64,000 nucleotides of DNA from Vreelandella zhanjiangensis DSM 21076 (GTDB lineage: Bacteria; Pseudomonadota; Gammaproteobacteria; Pseudomonadales; Halomonadaceae). Under the pieces are notes generated by a model, which saw only the letters and a list, made by a program, of their open reading frames with translations, was not told the DNA's origin and ran no database searches. Positions 10,516-19,553 of this stretch are shown here, one piece after another; position 1 is the first letter of the stretch, and every line of letters begins with the position of its first letter. The stretch covers positions 868,001-932,000 of the forward strand of contig NZ_KB898646.1 of assembly GCF_000377665.1 (NCBI RefSeq). Reading direction: 5' to 3'. The position numbers and the translations under genes were made by a program.

Positions 10516-12216
10516 ATGCTGAAGCGTTACTTGCCTATTTTTACGTGGCTGCCTCACTATCATAAGCGCTTGCTGGGCGCTGATATGCTGGCGGGTGTCA
10601 TTGTTACCGCCATGGTGATTCCACAGTCGCTGGCTTATGCATTGCTGGCGGGATTGCCTGCCGTTGTTGGTTTGTACGCCAGCATCCTGCCCCAACTGTT
10701 TTATACCCTGATGGGAACAAGCCGCACGCTTGCCGTAGGGCCAGTGGCCATTATTGCGCTAATGACCGGCGCGGCACTCTCATCTATTGCCCAGCCTGGC
10801 ACAGAGGCGTATCTGCAGGCCGCGTTAGTCCTTTCGCTACTTTCAGGCCTGATATTGGTGACCATGGGCGCGCTTCGCATGGGCTTTTTTAGCAACTTTT
10901 TAAGCCACCCCGTTATTTCAGGCTTTTTAACCGCCTCGGGCATATTAATTGCGGCAAGCCAGCTAGGTAGCTTGCTGGGTGTGTCCAGCAGTGGTTTTAC
11001 CCTGATTGAACGAGCCATCACGCTAATCCCCAATTTACCCGCGTTTAACCCCTACACACTTGGGATAGGCGCCGGTACGCTGACGTTTTTAATCGCCATG
11101 CGCCGTTATGGCAAGCAGACCCTCACCCGGTTTGGTATCCCCCCCGCCCTTGCTGATTTGCTCACCAAGGCAGGTCCGGTGTTTGCGGTAGTTGCTACCT
11201 CACTGATCACCTGGCATTGGCAGCTGGCAGCGTCAGGTGTCGCGGTGGTCGGCGCCATCCCCAGCGGCTTGCCCGCCCTCAGCTTTCCCTGGGCAGACGC
11301 TTCACTATGGCGAGCGTTATTAATCCCGGCGCTGCTGATCAGCTTGGTAGGTTTTGTTGAGTCGGTTTCCATGGGACAAATGCTCGCTGCCAAACGGCGC
11401 CAGCGTATTTCCCCCAATCAGGAGTTGATTGGTTTGGGAGCAGCCAATCTTGCCGCCGGTATCACTAGCGGTATGCCGGTCACTGGCGGCTTATCGCGCA
11501 CCGTTATCAACTACGATGCTGGGGCACAAACGCCCGCTGCTGGCGCCTTTGCAGCCTTGGGTATTGCGCTGGTCACCATGTCGTTTACCGGTTGGCTTTA
11601 CTACCTGCCCATTGCCACACTGGCTGCGACTATTTCGGTATCCATACTCACTCTGGTGGATATCCCCATGCTGCGCCAAACGTGGCGCTATTCGCGCAGT
11701 GATTTTGCCGCAATGGCAGTGACCATCCTGCTAACCTTGGTAGAAGGTATTGAAGCGGGCATTATCGGCGGCGTCACTCTGTCTATTGCGCTATTTCTTT
11801 ACCGTACCAGCCGCCCGCATAGCGCTATTGTGGGCCGGGTGCCCGATACCGAACATTTTCGTAATACCGCCCGCCATGATGTGGAAACCGTCAGCAACGT
11901 GGCGTTACTGCGTATTGATGAAAGCCTCTATTTCGCTAACGCCCGCTATTTGGAAGATACCGTCTACAACCTGGTTGCAAGCCATCCTGAGCTTGAGCAC
12001 GTTGTGCTGATTTGCTCCGCGGTTAACCTGATTGATGCTTCCGCCTTGGAAAGCCTGGATGCAATCAATGCCCGGCTGAAAGACTCCAACGTGAAGCTGC
12101 ATCTATCTGAGGTGAAAGGCCCCGTCATGGACAAGCTGAAAAAGAGTGATTTTTTGGACGCTCTGACAGGCCGGGTTTTTTTGAGTACTTACGCGGCCTG
12201 GCGCGAATTCTCATAA
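10516..12216 (+). CDS. SulP-family anion transporter with C-terminal STAS domain
   Basis: A 566-residue SLC26/SulP permease. The N-terminal family signature is clear (AGVIVTAMVIPQSLAYALLAGLPAVVGLYAS), followed by VGPVAIIALMTG and a long membrane region of about 10-14 helices to near residue 400. The last 130 residues form a STAS domain (VALLRIDESLYFANARYLED; VVLICSAVNLIDASALESL). The family carries sulfate, bicarbonate, dicarboxylates or other anions, and sequence alone does not choose. The ribosome site before 10516 is weak, so the start is the first ATG giving a normal N-terminus. A strong terminator follows. Confidence 0.88.
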   Translation: MLKRYLPIFTWLPHYHKRLLGADMLAGVIVTAMVIPQSLAYALLAGLPAVVGLYASILPQLFYTLMGTSRTLAVGPVAIIALMTGAALSSIAQPGTEAYLQAALVLSLLSGLILVTMGALRMGFFSNFLSHPVISGFLTASGILIAASQLGSLLGVSSSGFTLIERAITLIPNLPAFNPYTLGIGAGTLTFLIAMRRYGKQTLTRFGIPPALADLLTKAGPVFAVVATSLITWHWQLAASGVAVVGAIPSGLPALSFPWADASLWRALLIPALLISLVGFVESVSMGQMLAAKRRQRISPNQELIGLGAANLAAGITSGMPVTGGLSRTVINYDAGAQTPAAGAFAALGIALVTMSFTGWLYYLPIATLAATISVSILTLVDIPMLRQTWRYSRSDFAAMAVTILLTLVEGIEAGIIGGVTLSIALFLYRTSRPHSAIVGRVPDTEHFRNTARHDVETVSNVALLRIDESLYFANARYLEDTVYNLVASHPELEHVVLICSAVNLIDASALESLDAINARLKDSNVKLHLSEVKGPVMDKLKKSDFLDALTGRVFLSTYAAWREFS

Positions 12217-12240
12217 TTTACTTGCTCATTCAATTTTTTG

Positions 12241-12267
12241 AAAAGCCAGGTTTTTACCTGGCTTTTT
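12241..12267 (+). terminator. Rho-independent terminator after sulP
   Basis: Perfect 10-bp stem AAAAGCCAGG / CCTGGCTTTT with loop TTTTTA, ending in a T-run at 12262-12267. It lies 24 bp after the sulP stop. Confidence 0.85.
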
Positions 12268-12310
12268 GCATTTCAGATGAGGGTGTTTTTGGTCTGGATT
12301 GACAACAGCA

Positions 12311-12340
12311 TTGACATTTCCCCATTGGCTTACCTACTAT
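12311..12340 (+). promoter_or_regulatory. Sigma70-type promoter of the TRAP-TAXI operon
   Basis: A perfect -35 hexamer TTGACA (12311-12316) is followed after 18 bp by TACTAT (12335-12340). A second TTGACA lies just upstream at 12299-12304. The leader to the TAXI gene start would be about 80 nt. Confidence 0.55.
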
Positions 12341-12427
12341 CACTCGACCACTAAGCAAAACCAAATACCGCATAGCAAAACACTAAGTAACTAAATGTAA
12401 CGACAAACATAATAATGGAGCCTGCCA

Positions 12428-13588
12428 ATGCGCCCTTTCGCCCATCGCCTTCTCATCGCCGCCTTACCACTTTCGTTGTTAAGTGCCGCTGTTACCTATG
12501 CCAACGAGGTTGAATTGCCCTCCACCATGGCATGGACTGCCTACGGCACTAACTCGAGCGGTTACGCTCAAGCCGTGGCCATCGGCAATATGCTGCAAAA
12601 CAAATACGACTCATCGGTGCGCATTCTGCCGGGAGACAACGATGTCTCTCGCATGACACCGCTAAAGCAAGGGCGTGTTGACCTTTGTGCGTGCGGTATA
12701 GCCAGTTACTACGGCGCTGAAGGCGTGATGATGTTTGCCGATCGCGACTGGGGCCCTCAGCCGCTGCGCGTGATTACCACGTCGACTGCCTCTTTTGGCC
12801 TTTCTCTGGCGGTGGCGGGCGATCTGGATGTTGAAACACCCGCAGATCTAGCGGGCAAGCGCATTGCCTATATACGCGGCGATGATGCGCTAAATAAAGG
12901 CACCGAAGCGTACCTGGCGTTTGGCGGGCTTACCTGGGATGACGTTGAACGGGTCGATTACCCAGGCTACGGCCGTTCGTTTGATGGCATTATCGCCGGT
13001 GATGTAGACGCCTCATTTACGACCACTGTCACTCCTCCGGCCCAGCAGCTTGCCAGCAGCCCGCGCGGTATCAGCTGGCCGGTGCTCGACCCTAACGATG
13101 AAGCAGGCTGGGAGCGCATGGCCGCGGTGGCGCCTTATTTTCGCCCTCATGAAGCCACATCAGGCGCAGGCGGCATCAGCGCGGACAATCCGGTGCCCAG
13201 TGCCAGCTATCCGTATCCTATCGTGGTGGCCAATCAAGACCTGGAAGACAACGTCGCTTACGGCCTGATCAAAGCGATGCAGGAGAATTTTGACGACTAC
13301 AAGGATAACGCTCCCGGTGCGCTTGGTTACGCCTTGGATCAGCAGGACCTTCAATGGGTAGTGCCGTTCCACGACGCCGTGGTCGAGTACTACAAAGAGA
13401 TCGATGTATGGACCGATGAAATGCAGGCGCACCAGGATAAACTGGTTGAACGCCAGAACGTGCTGTTAAGCGCCTGGGAAAGCTTTATGCAGGACGCACC
13501 CAGTGATGACGAGGCCTTTACTACCGCATGGATGGAAGCCCGCGCCAGCGCATTGAGTGATGCCGGCTTCGAACCGATCTTCGAGTAA
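12428..13588 (+). CDS. TAXI-family TRAP transporter solute-binding protein
   Basis: A 386-residue periplasmic binding protein of the TAXI (TRAP-associated extracytoplasmic immunogenic) family. A cleavable signal peptide spans about residues 1-24 (LLIAALPLSLLSAAVTYA). The mature start WTAYGTNSSGYAQAVAIGNML is the family's ligand-site opening, and RMTPLKQGRVDLCACG is also typical. A GGAG at 12417-12420 supports the start. It captures a small organic acid, or possibly an amino acid, for the fused permease that follows 102 bp downstream. The ligand cannot be read from sequence; the adjoining acyl-CoA genes suggest a carboxylate. Confidence 0.88.
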   Translation: MRPFAHRLLIAALPLSLLSAAVTYANEVELPSTMAWTAYGTNSSGYAQAVAIGNMLQNKYDSSVRILPGDNDVSRMTPLKQGRVDLCACGIASYYGAEGVMMFADRDWGPQPLRVITTSTASFGLSLAVAGDLDVETPADLAGKRIAYIRGDDALNKGTEAYLAFGGLTWDDVERVDYPGYGRSFDGIIAGDVDASFTTTVTPPAQQLASSPRGISWPVLDPNDEAGWERMAAVAPYFRPHEATSGAGGISADNPVPSASYPYPIVVANQDLEDNVAYGLIKAMQENFDDYKDNAPGALGYALDQQDLQWVVPFHDAVVEYYKEIDVWTDEMQAHQDKLVERQNVLLSAWESFMQDAPSDDEAFTTAWMEARASALSDAGFEPIFE

Positions 13589-13615
13589 TACTCAAGTCCT
13601 CGGGCAATACGTCAA

Positions 13616-13635
13616 AGGGCGGCATTCGCCGCCCT
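13616..13635 (+). terminator. Intra-operon hairpin between TAXI binding protein and TRAP permease
   Basis: Perfect 8-bp stem AGGGCGGC / GCCGCCCT with an ATTC loop and no T-run. More likely an RNA-stabilising or partial-termination element that lets the binding protein be made in excess over the permease than a full terminator. Confidence 0.45.
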
Positions 13636-13690
13636 CTGCTGATTGACGATCTTTCCATATCATAGTCGCCATAACCAAAGATACCTCGCC

Positions 13691-15706
13691 ATGACTACAG
13701 ATACTGCTCCTGCCAATAATCAGCAGGTTAAAGAAAAGATCAGCCAGATCCGTGAGCTGCCCCCGGCGCTGCGCTGGGTCCCCGCCACAGTGACCGTCAT
13801 TTTGATGCTGATGACGCTGGATTTTCTTTTCAACCTGGGGTTGCTTACCTTTGTCACGGGCCTGGAAACACAATTTTATTACGCTGTGGTCGCGCTTCTG
13901 CTTCCCTTGGTTTTCTTGCTTTGGCCCATGCGTAGCAGCCAGCAGGAGCAGCCTATCCCGTGGTACGACTATCTGCTAAGTGCTGCAACGCTCATCGTGG
14001 GTGGCTACTTTGTTGTTAACGCGGTGCCCATTCTGGAGCGCGGCTGGGCGTTCGACGCTCCGCAGCTTGCGATCTATGCAAGCTACGCCTACTGGTTATT
14101 AATCGTTGAGGCGGCCCGGCGAGCTGGCGGCTTGCCCATTGCGATTATTGCAGGTGTGTTCTCGCTTTATCCGCTGGTGGCTGACATTGTCCCTGGGCCA
14201 ATCCAGGCGTTCCCATCCACCCTTGAACAAACCGCCATGTACCACACCATGAGTACCGAAAGCATCATGGGGGTACCGTTACAGGCATTCGCGGGCCTGG
14301 TAATCGGCTTTTTGGTATTTGGCGTTGTGCTGCAAAAAAGCGGTGGCGGCAAGTTTTTCATCAATCTGGCGTTTGCGTTGCTAGGCCATGTGCGCGGCGG
14401 CCCGGCCAAAGTTTCGATTTTCTCGAGTGGCCTGATGGGCTCCATGAGCGGTAGCGTCATCAGTAACGTGCTCACTACCGGCGTATTATCAATTCCGGCC
14501 ATGCGGCGTATCGGCATGAGCCGCTCTTTTGCGGGCGGCGTTGAAGCCTGTGCCTCAACAGGCGGCGTGTTAATGCCCCCGGTAATGGGTGCCACAGCGT
14601 TTGTCATGGCGATGTTTCTGGACATTCCCTATTCGGCCGTGGCGCTTGCCGCCGTTATTCCCTCTATCCTGTATTTTTTAGGCCTTTTTATTCAGATAGA
14701 CGCCTACGCCGCGCGTCACGATATAAAAGGCCTGCCGGCCATTGAGCTGCCTTCGCTGAAGCAGACACTCAAAGAGGGCTGGTACTTTATTTTCGTTTTC
14801 GCCTTACTCGTCTGGATGCTGCTGATCATGCAGCGCGAAGCCGTGGCGCCGTTTTACGCCACCGCCCTCCTGCTGGTGCTCAATCAGTTCTCCAAGCACA
14901 ACCGCTGGGGCTGGAAGGACGTAGCCGATACGCTGTCATCGGCGGCTAAGCTGTTTGCCGAGCTGATTGCCATTCTGGCAGGCGTCGGCATGCTGGTCGG
15001 CGCACTTTCGATGACCGGCCTTTCCGGCACCATCGCTAATGATTTCATTAATATCGCCGGAGGCAGCGTGCCCTTGCTGCTGATTATGGGCGCCGTTACC
15101 AGCTTCGTGCTTGGCATTGGCATGACCGTCACCGCGGCTTATATCTTCCTGGCAGTGGCTCTGGCACCAGCCTTGATTCAGGGCGGCGGCCTGGACCCCA
15201 TGGCAGTACACATGTTCATCCTCTACTGGGGCATGCTGAGTTTTATCACACCGCCAGTAGCGCTGGGGGCGTTTGCCGCTGCTACCGTTGCCGGTGCCCG
15301 GCCGATGGAAACAGGCCTACAGGCGATGCGCCTGGGTAGCGTCATTTACTTTATTCCTTTTTTGTTCGTACTTAACCCCGCGCTAATTATGCAGGGCACG
15401 CCGCTTATGATCGTTGCCGTGTTTATCCAGGCGGTTATCGGCATCATCTTGTTTGCCTCAGCCATGCAGGGCTATCTGATGGGCGTTGGCCGCCTGGGTT
15501 ATGGCGCCCTGCAGGAGATCATCATTCGCAGCTTGATTCTTATCGCGGGGCTGTTGCTGGCATTACCCGGGGGTGGAATGGTGCCGCTGAGCCAATGGGA
15601 GCTAATTGGTCTGGCACTTGCCGCACTAGTGCCCGGCATTTTGTTGGCACGCTTAAGCCAACGCTATCATCAGCGCTCTCATGCCCCGACGGCCATAGAA
15701 CCTTGA
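13691..15706 (+). CDS. TRAP transporter fused permease (DctQM type)
   Basis: A 671-residue inner-membrane protein joining the small and large TRAP permease subunits, as is usual for TAXI systems. The start at 13691 (ATGACTACAG) is preferred to an upstream in-frame ATG at 13643, which lies close to the hairpin. Helices near the N-terminus form the DctQ-like part. The DctM part has the typical LMGSMSGSVISNVLTTG, ACASTGGVLMPPVMGATAFVMA and GMTVTAAYIFLAVALAPALI motifs. It uses an ion gradient (Na+ in known TRAP systems) to import the ligand held by the TAXI protein. It is followed by the catabolic genes. Confidence 0.9.
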   Translation: MTTDTAPANNQQVKEKISQIRELPPALRWVPATVTVILMLMTLDFLFNLGLLTFVTGLETQFYYAVVALLLPLVFLLWPMRSSQQEQPIPWYDYLLSAATLIVGGYFVVNAVPILERGWAFDAPQLAIYASYAYWLLIVEAARRAGGLPIAIIAGVFSLYPLVADIVPGPIQAFPSTLEQTAMYHTMSTESIMGVPLQAFAGLVIGFLVFGVVLQKSGGGKFFINLAFALLGHVRGGPAKVSIFSSGLMGSMSGSVISNVLTTGVLSIPAMRRIGMSRSFAGGVEACASTGGVLMPPVMGATAFVMAMFLDIPYSAVALAAVIPSILYFLGLFIQIDAYAARHDIKGLPAIELPSLKQTLKEGWYFIFVFALLVWMLLIMQREAVAPFYATALLLVLNQFSKHNRWGWKDVADTLSSAAKLFAELIAILAGVGMLVGALSMTGLSGTIANDFINIAGGSVPLLLIMGAVTSFVLGIGMTVTAAYIFLAVALAPALIQGGGLDPMAVHMFILYWGMLSFITPPVALGAFAAATVAGARPMETGLQAMRLGSVIYFIPFLFVLNPALIMQGTPLMIVAVFIQAVIGIILFASAMQGYLMGVGRLGYGALQEIIIRSLILIAGLLLALPGGGMVPLSQWELIGLALAALVPGILLARLSQRYHQRSHAPTAIEP

Positions 15707-15723
15707 TGGCAGCCTAGGACACG

Positions 15724-15763
15724 TTAACTAATGATTTATATAGTCAACTAACGATTTACATAG
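15724..15763. repeat. 20-bp direct tandem duplication upstream of the crotonase gene
   Basis: Two adjacent 20-bp units (15724-15743 and 15744-15763) agree at 17 of 20 positions. Every difference is T to C (core ACTAAYGATTTAYATAG). The pair lies 40-79 bp before the chosen start at 15803, where a promoter or operator would be expected. Confidence 0.6.
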
Positions 15764-15802
15764 ATATTACCAATGCCACTAAACACAGCACGGGAGCAGG
15801 CC

Positions 15803-17218
15803 ATGTCCGTTCATTATCAGCGCCACGGCGATATAGGCGTTATCCAAATTGCCAACCCACCGGTTAACGCCCTGGGTCAGGCAGTGCGCAGTGGCTTGAT
15901 CAATGCGCTTGAAGAAGGCATTGCCGACTCTGACGCTAAAGCGCTGGTGCTATTAGCAGAGGGGCGAACCTTTATTGCCGGCGCGGATATTCGTGAGTTT
16001 GGCAAGCCGCCCCAAGCGCCGCTTTTACCGGATGTGATTGCTCAACTCGAAGCCTGCCCGAAACCTTTAATTGCGGCGCTACACGGTACGGCGCTCGGCG
16101 GCGGCTTGGAGGTAGCGCTGGGCTGCCACTACCGCACCGCACTGGAAGGCACCCGCGTAGGGCTGCCAGAAGTAAAGCTGGGCCTACTGCCCGGCGCGGG
16201 AGGCACCCAACGGCTGCCACGCTTAGTCGGCGTTGAGCGTGCGCTCGAAATGATTACTAGCGGGCGCTTCATTGAGGCTACAGAAGCGCTTGAGGCGGGG
16301 ATCATTGATGACGTTAGCACCGCCAAGACACCGCTTGAAGCGGGCTTATCAGCGGCACACGCGGTGTTATCCGGCCAACAAACCTCGCGTATTACCGGCA
16401 CCCTGCCTGCGCCTGAAAGCGACTCGCAAGCGATTGCCGATACGCGTAAGCGCCTTACTTGGGAAACGCCGGAACTTTTTTCACCGTTTCGCATTGTTGA
16501 AGCAATCGAAGCAAGCGTAACGGCTGACTCGCTTCAAGGCGGGTTGCGCCGCGAGCGGGAGCTTTTTGTCGCCTGTATGGATTCGCCTCAGCGTGCGGGG
16601 CTTATTCATCTGTTTTTCGCTGCGCGCAGCCCGCACATTGTCCCTGGGGTCGAGAATGCCAGCGCCTTTAACCAAGTGGCGTTAATCGGCGAGCATCCGC
16701 TATTTGAACGCTTACAAAAAGCCGCCCAGCGGGCCGGCATTCAGTTAACTGATACTGCTAACGAAAACACCGAGCTGTGCCTTATTGCATCGACAAGCCA
16801 TGCGGAGCAACCACTCCATATTACTACCATTACCCTGACCGAAATTGGCAATCAAGGTGACATCAACACCGCGTTAAGCCTGGTCATTCCCCAAAGTGGT
16901 GATTTGATTGAGCTGGTCAATCTAGGCGCTGAGCCGCTTACTCAGCAACGCGCTGCGCTTACGCTCAAAGCCCTTAGGGCAAACGTAGTGGTCAGCCAGA
17001 AGCGTAGCTTACTCAACACACTGTACGAAGCGACTCAGCAGGCCCCAGCCAGCGAAAAACGCTCAGCCCTTGAACAGGCAAGCATCGGCATTGCACAGCA
17101 GGGCTTTTGCTACCGCGAAAGCGATATCGATTTACTCGCGGTAGAGGCGCTGGGCTACCCGCGCCACTTAGGTGGGCCGCACCGCCAGGCAGCGCTCTCA
17201 ACGGCTAAGGACGTATAA
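15803..17218 (+). CDS. Enoyl-CoA hydratase fused to a shortened, degenerate 3-hydroxyacyl-CoA dehydrogenase-like region
   Basis: A 471-residue protein. The ATG at 15803 has GGAG six bases upstream, so I prefer it to the ATG at 15773. Residues 1-190 are a crotonase with both hydratase glutamates in place (Glu103 in GGGLEVALG, Glu123 in LPEVKLG) and the CoA/oxyanion segments. The C-terminal part recalls FadB/FadJ/PimF dehydrogenase halves (ESDIDLLAVEALGYPRHLGGP). The Rossmann GxGxxG, however, is replaced near residue 280 by ALIGEHPLFERL, and the chain is about 230 residues shorter than FadJ. Hydratase activity is likely; NAD-dependent dehydrogenase activity is unlikely. It heads a tight operon with the next three genes. 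Confidence 0.78.
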   Translation: MSVHYQRHGDIGVIQIANPPVNALGQAVRSGLINALEEGIADSDAKALVLLAEGRTFIAGADIREFGKPPQAPLLPDVIAQLEACPKPLIAALHGTALGGGLEVALGCHYRTALEGTRVGLPEVKLGLLPGAGGTQRLPRLVGVERALEMITSGRFIEATEALEAGIIDDVSTAKTPLEAGLSAAHAVLSGQQTSRITGTLPAPESDSQAIADTRKRLTWETPELFSPFRIVEAIEASVTADSLQGGLRRERELFVACMDSPQRAGLIHLFFAARSPHIVPGVENASAFNQVALIGEHPLFERLQKAAQRAGIQLTDTANENTELCLIASTSHAEQPLHITTITLTEIGNQGDINTALSLVIPQSGDLIELVNLGAEPLTQQRAALTLKALRANVVVSQKRSLLNTLYEATQQAPASEKRSALEQASIGIAQQGFCYRESDIDLLAVEALGYPRHLGGPHRQAALSTAKDV

Positions 17219-17220
17219 CG

Positions 17221-18414
17221 ATGAATCTTACCTTTAGCCCCGAAGAGCAGGCATTTCGCGCCCAGGTTCGTCGTTTTCTAGCCGATGCGTTGCCCGGTGA
17301 TATCCGTGAGCGCGTGCGCCTGGGGCGTCATCTGCGAGCCGATGATCATCTACGCTGGCAGAACATTCTTAGCGCGCAGGGCTGGCTAGCCGCTAATTGG
17401 CCAACGGAGCACGGCGGCCCCGGCTGGGGGCCTGTCGAGCGGCATATATTCGATGAGGAGTGTGCCGCAGCTCACGCGCCGACGGTCGTGCCCTTCGGGG
17501 TTAACATGGTGGCCCCGGTTATCATGAAATTCGGCAGTCCTGAGCAGCAACAGCACTATCTGCCGCGCATTTTGAGCAACCAGGATTGGTGGTGCCAGGG
17601 CTACTCAGAGCCAGGCGCAGGCTCTGACCTGGCGGGGTTGAATACACGCGCCGTACGCGAAGGCGATCACTACATCGTTAACGGCCAGAAGACCTGGACC
17701 ACGCTGGGCCAGCACGCCAACATGCTGTTTTGTCTGGTGCGCACCAACCCGGATGCCAAGAAACAGGCGGGCATCAGTTTTTTACTGATTGATATGCAGA
17801 GCCCAGGCATTACGGTGCGCCCGATCATTACCCTCGATGGTGCCCACGAGGTAAATGAAGTGTTTTTAGACAACGTCCGGGTGCCGGTTGAAAATCGCGT
17901 GGGTGAAGAGGGCCAGGGATGGACCTGCGCCAAGTTTCTACTTACCCATGAACGTACCGGTATTGCCGGTCTGGGCCACGCCAAGCAAGCACTGCGTCAT
18001 TTGAAATCGCTGGCCAGCCGTATTGAGCATCGTGGCAAGCCTTTGCTGGCGCTACCTAGCTTTCGTTTACGGGTGGTAAAGGCGGAGCTTGAGCTCATGG
18101 CCCTTGAAGTCACCAACCTACGCGTGATTGCGGCCACCCGGGATGGCGGCGCCCCCGGCGCGGAAAGCTCGCTACTCAAGGTACGCGGGTCTGAGCTTCG
18201 CCAGGAGCTAAGCGAGCTGACTCGGCGTGCGCTTGGCCCGGCGGCGCTGCCCTTCTTTCCTGATTTTCTGCACGGCGATGCACCGTTGGATGACGCCAAC
18301 GCGCAAAGCGCGTCCGCCAGCGCGCAGTATTTTAATCGCCGCAAGCTATCGATTTATGGCGGCGCCAATGAAATACAAAAAAGTATCGTCGCCAAAACCA
18401 TTCTAGAAATGTAA
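17221..18414 (+). CDS. Acyl-CoA dehydrogenase, large subunit of a likely heteromeric pair
   Basis: A 397-residue acyl-CoA dehydrogenase, starting two bases after the crotonase gene's TAA. The flavin-binding middle domain is present (WCQGYSEPGAGSDLAGLNT, NGQKTWTT, GLGHAKQALRHL). At the C-terminus the motif that normally carries the catalytic glutamate (YEGT) reads IYGGANEIQ, so Gly380 replaces it. That pattern is typical of large subunits in two-gene alpha2-beta2 systems such as PimC or mycobacterial FadE26/FadE28. The smaller dehydrogenase 10 bp downstream is the natural partner. It would introduce the 2,3-double bond into an acyl-CoA, passing electrons to ETF. The substrate is unknown. Confidence 0.85.
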   Translation: MNLTFSPEEQAFRAQVRRFLADALPGDIRERVRLGRHLRADDHLRWQNILSAQGWLAANWPTEHGGPGWGPVERHIFDEECAAAHAPTVVPFGVNMVAPVIMKFGSPEQQQHYLPRILSNQDWWCQGYSEPGAGSDLAGLNTRAVREGDHYIVNGQKTWTTLGQHANMLFCLVRTNPDAKKQAGISFLLIDMQSPGITVRPIITLDGAHEVNEVFLDNVRVPVENRVGEEGQGWTCAKFLLTHERTGIAGLGHAKQALRHLKSLASRIEHRGKPLLALPSFRLRVVKAELELMALEVTNLRVIAATRDGGAPGAESSLLKVRGSELRQELSELTRRALGPAALPFFPDFLHGDAPLDDANAQSASASAQYFNRRKLSIYGGANEIQKSIVAKTILEM

Positions 18415-18424
18415 GGACGCCACC

Positions 18425-19543
18425 ATGGATTTTGCTTTGACCGACGAGCAGCGCATGCTCGAAGAGACGCTCACCCGCTTGGTGGCTGATCAGGTTTCCC
18501 CCACCCAGCGTCGCGCCATGCTGGATGCACCCCGCCAAGCGCCCTCTACGCTTTGGCGTACCTTTGCCGAGCTTGGCTTGCTGCATATGCCCTTTAGCGA
18601 AGCGGTGGGCGGTTTAGGCGGTGATGGTACGGATCTTATGATTATCATGCAGGCGCTGGGCCGTGGGCTGGTACCCGAAGCCTATGTGGCAGGCCTGGTG
18701 CTGCCGGGCCAGCTCCTCGCCTTGACCGCCAACAGCGTGCAGCAAACCCGCTGGCTGGCCCCGCTCCTTGAGGGTGAGCATCAATTGGCGCTCGCCTGGC
18801 AAGAGCATGGTGCCCGCTACGATGCCTTTGCCGTATCTACCCAAGCTATAAAGCACAACGTTCAATGGCGGTTAACCGGCAGAAAAGATGTCGTGCTGAA
18901 CCTGGAAGCCGCTGCCGCCTACTTGGTCACCGCTCGGCTGGAAAGCGGTAAGCTAGGCCTATTTATCTTGCCTGCGGGCACTCCCGGCCTATCGCTGCAC
19001 CTCTACCGCACCATGGATGACCAGGCCGCCGGCGACCTAACCCTTGATGACGTTACGCTGCCAGATGAAAACTGCCTGAGTGAAGATGTCAGTGAGGCGC
19101 TGATCGACGTGCTTGCCTTGGGCCGCGCGGCGCTATGTGCCGACGCCATTGGGGCGATGGAAGAGGCCTGCGATCAAACCCTGGCCTATTTAAAGGATCG
19201 CAAGCAATTTGGGCTGCCGCTCGCGACGTTCCAAGCGCTTCAGCACCGCATGGTCGATATGCACCTACACCTTGAGCAATCGCGTTCCATGGCGATTTTA
19301 GCTTGCACCAGCCTGTCACTGCCCGCTGATGAGCGGGACTATAAAATAGCCGCGGCCAAGGCGTATTGTGGTGAGTCAGCACGCTTTATTGCCGAGCAGG
19401 CGATTCAGCTCCACGGCGGTATGGGCATGACAGAAGAGTGCCATGTGGCTCACTATGCCAAGCATCTGGTCATGTTTGATCACTATCTTGGCGATAGCGA
19501 CTATCACCTTGAGACGGTCAGTGACCAGCTAAGCGTTGCTTAA
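18425..19543 (+). CDS. Acyl-CoA dehydrogenase, small/divergent subunit of the heteromeric pair
   Basis: A 372-residue, more divergent acyl-CoA dehydrogenase. It retains the N-terminal helical domain (FALTDEQRMLEETLTRLV) and the C-terminal helical domain (YLKDRKQFGLPLATFQALQHRMVDM; IQLHGGMGMTEECHVAHYAKHL). Its middle flavin domain is weakly conserved and the YEGT end is missing. It resembles PimD/FadE27-type beta subunits that only work with their partner. It lies 10 bp after the large subunit, with AAGGACG serving as ribosome site, and is followed by the isomerase gene with AAGGAG overlapping the TAA. Confidence 0.83.
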   Translation: MDFALTDEQRMLEETLTRLVADQVSPTQRRAMLDAPRQAPSTLWRTFAELGLLHMPFSEAVGGLGGDGTDLMIIMQALGRGLVPEAYVAGLVLPGQLLALTANSVQQTRWLAPLLEGEHQLALAWQEHGARYDAFAVSTQAIKHNVQWRLTGRKDVVLNLEAAAAYLVTARLESGKLGLFILPAGTPGLSLHLYRTMDDQAAGDLTLDDVTLPDENCLSEDVSEALIDVLALGRAALCADAIGAMEEACDQTLAYLKDRKQFGLPLATFQALQHRMVDMHLHLEQSRSMAILACTSLSLPADERDYKIAAAKAYCGESARFIAEQAIQLHGGMGMTEECHVAHYAKHLVMFDHYLGDSDYHLETVSDQLSVA

Positions 19544-19553
19544 GGAGCTTTGT

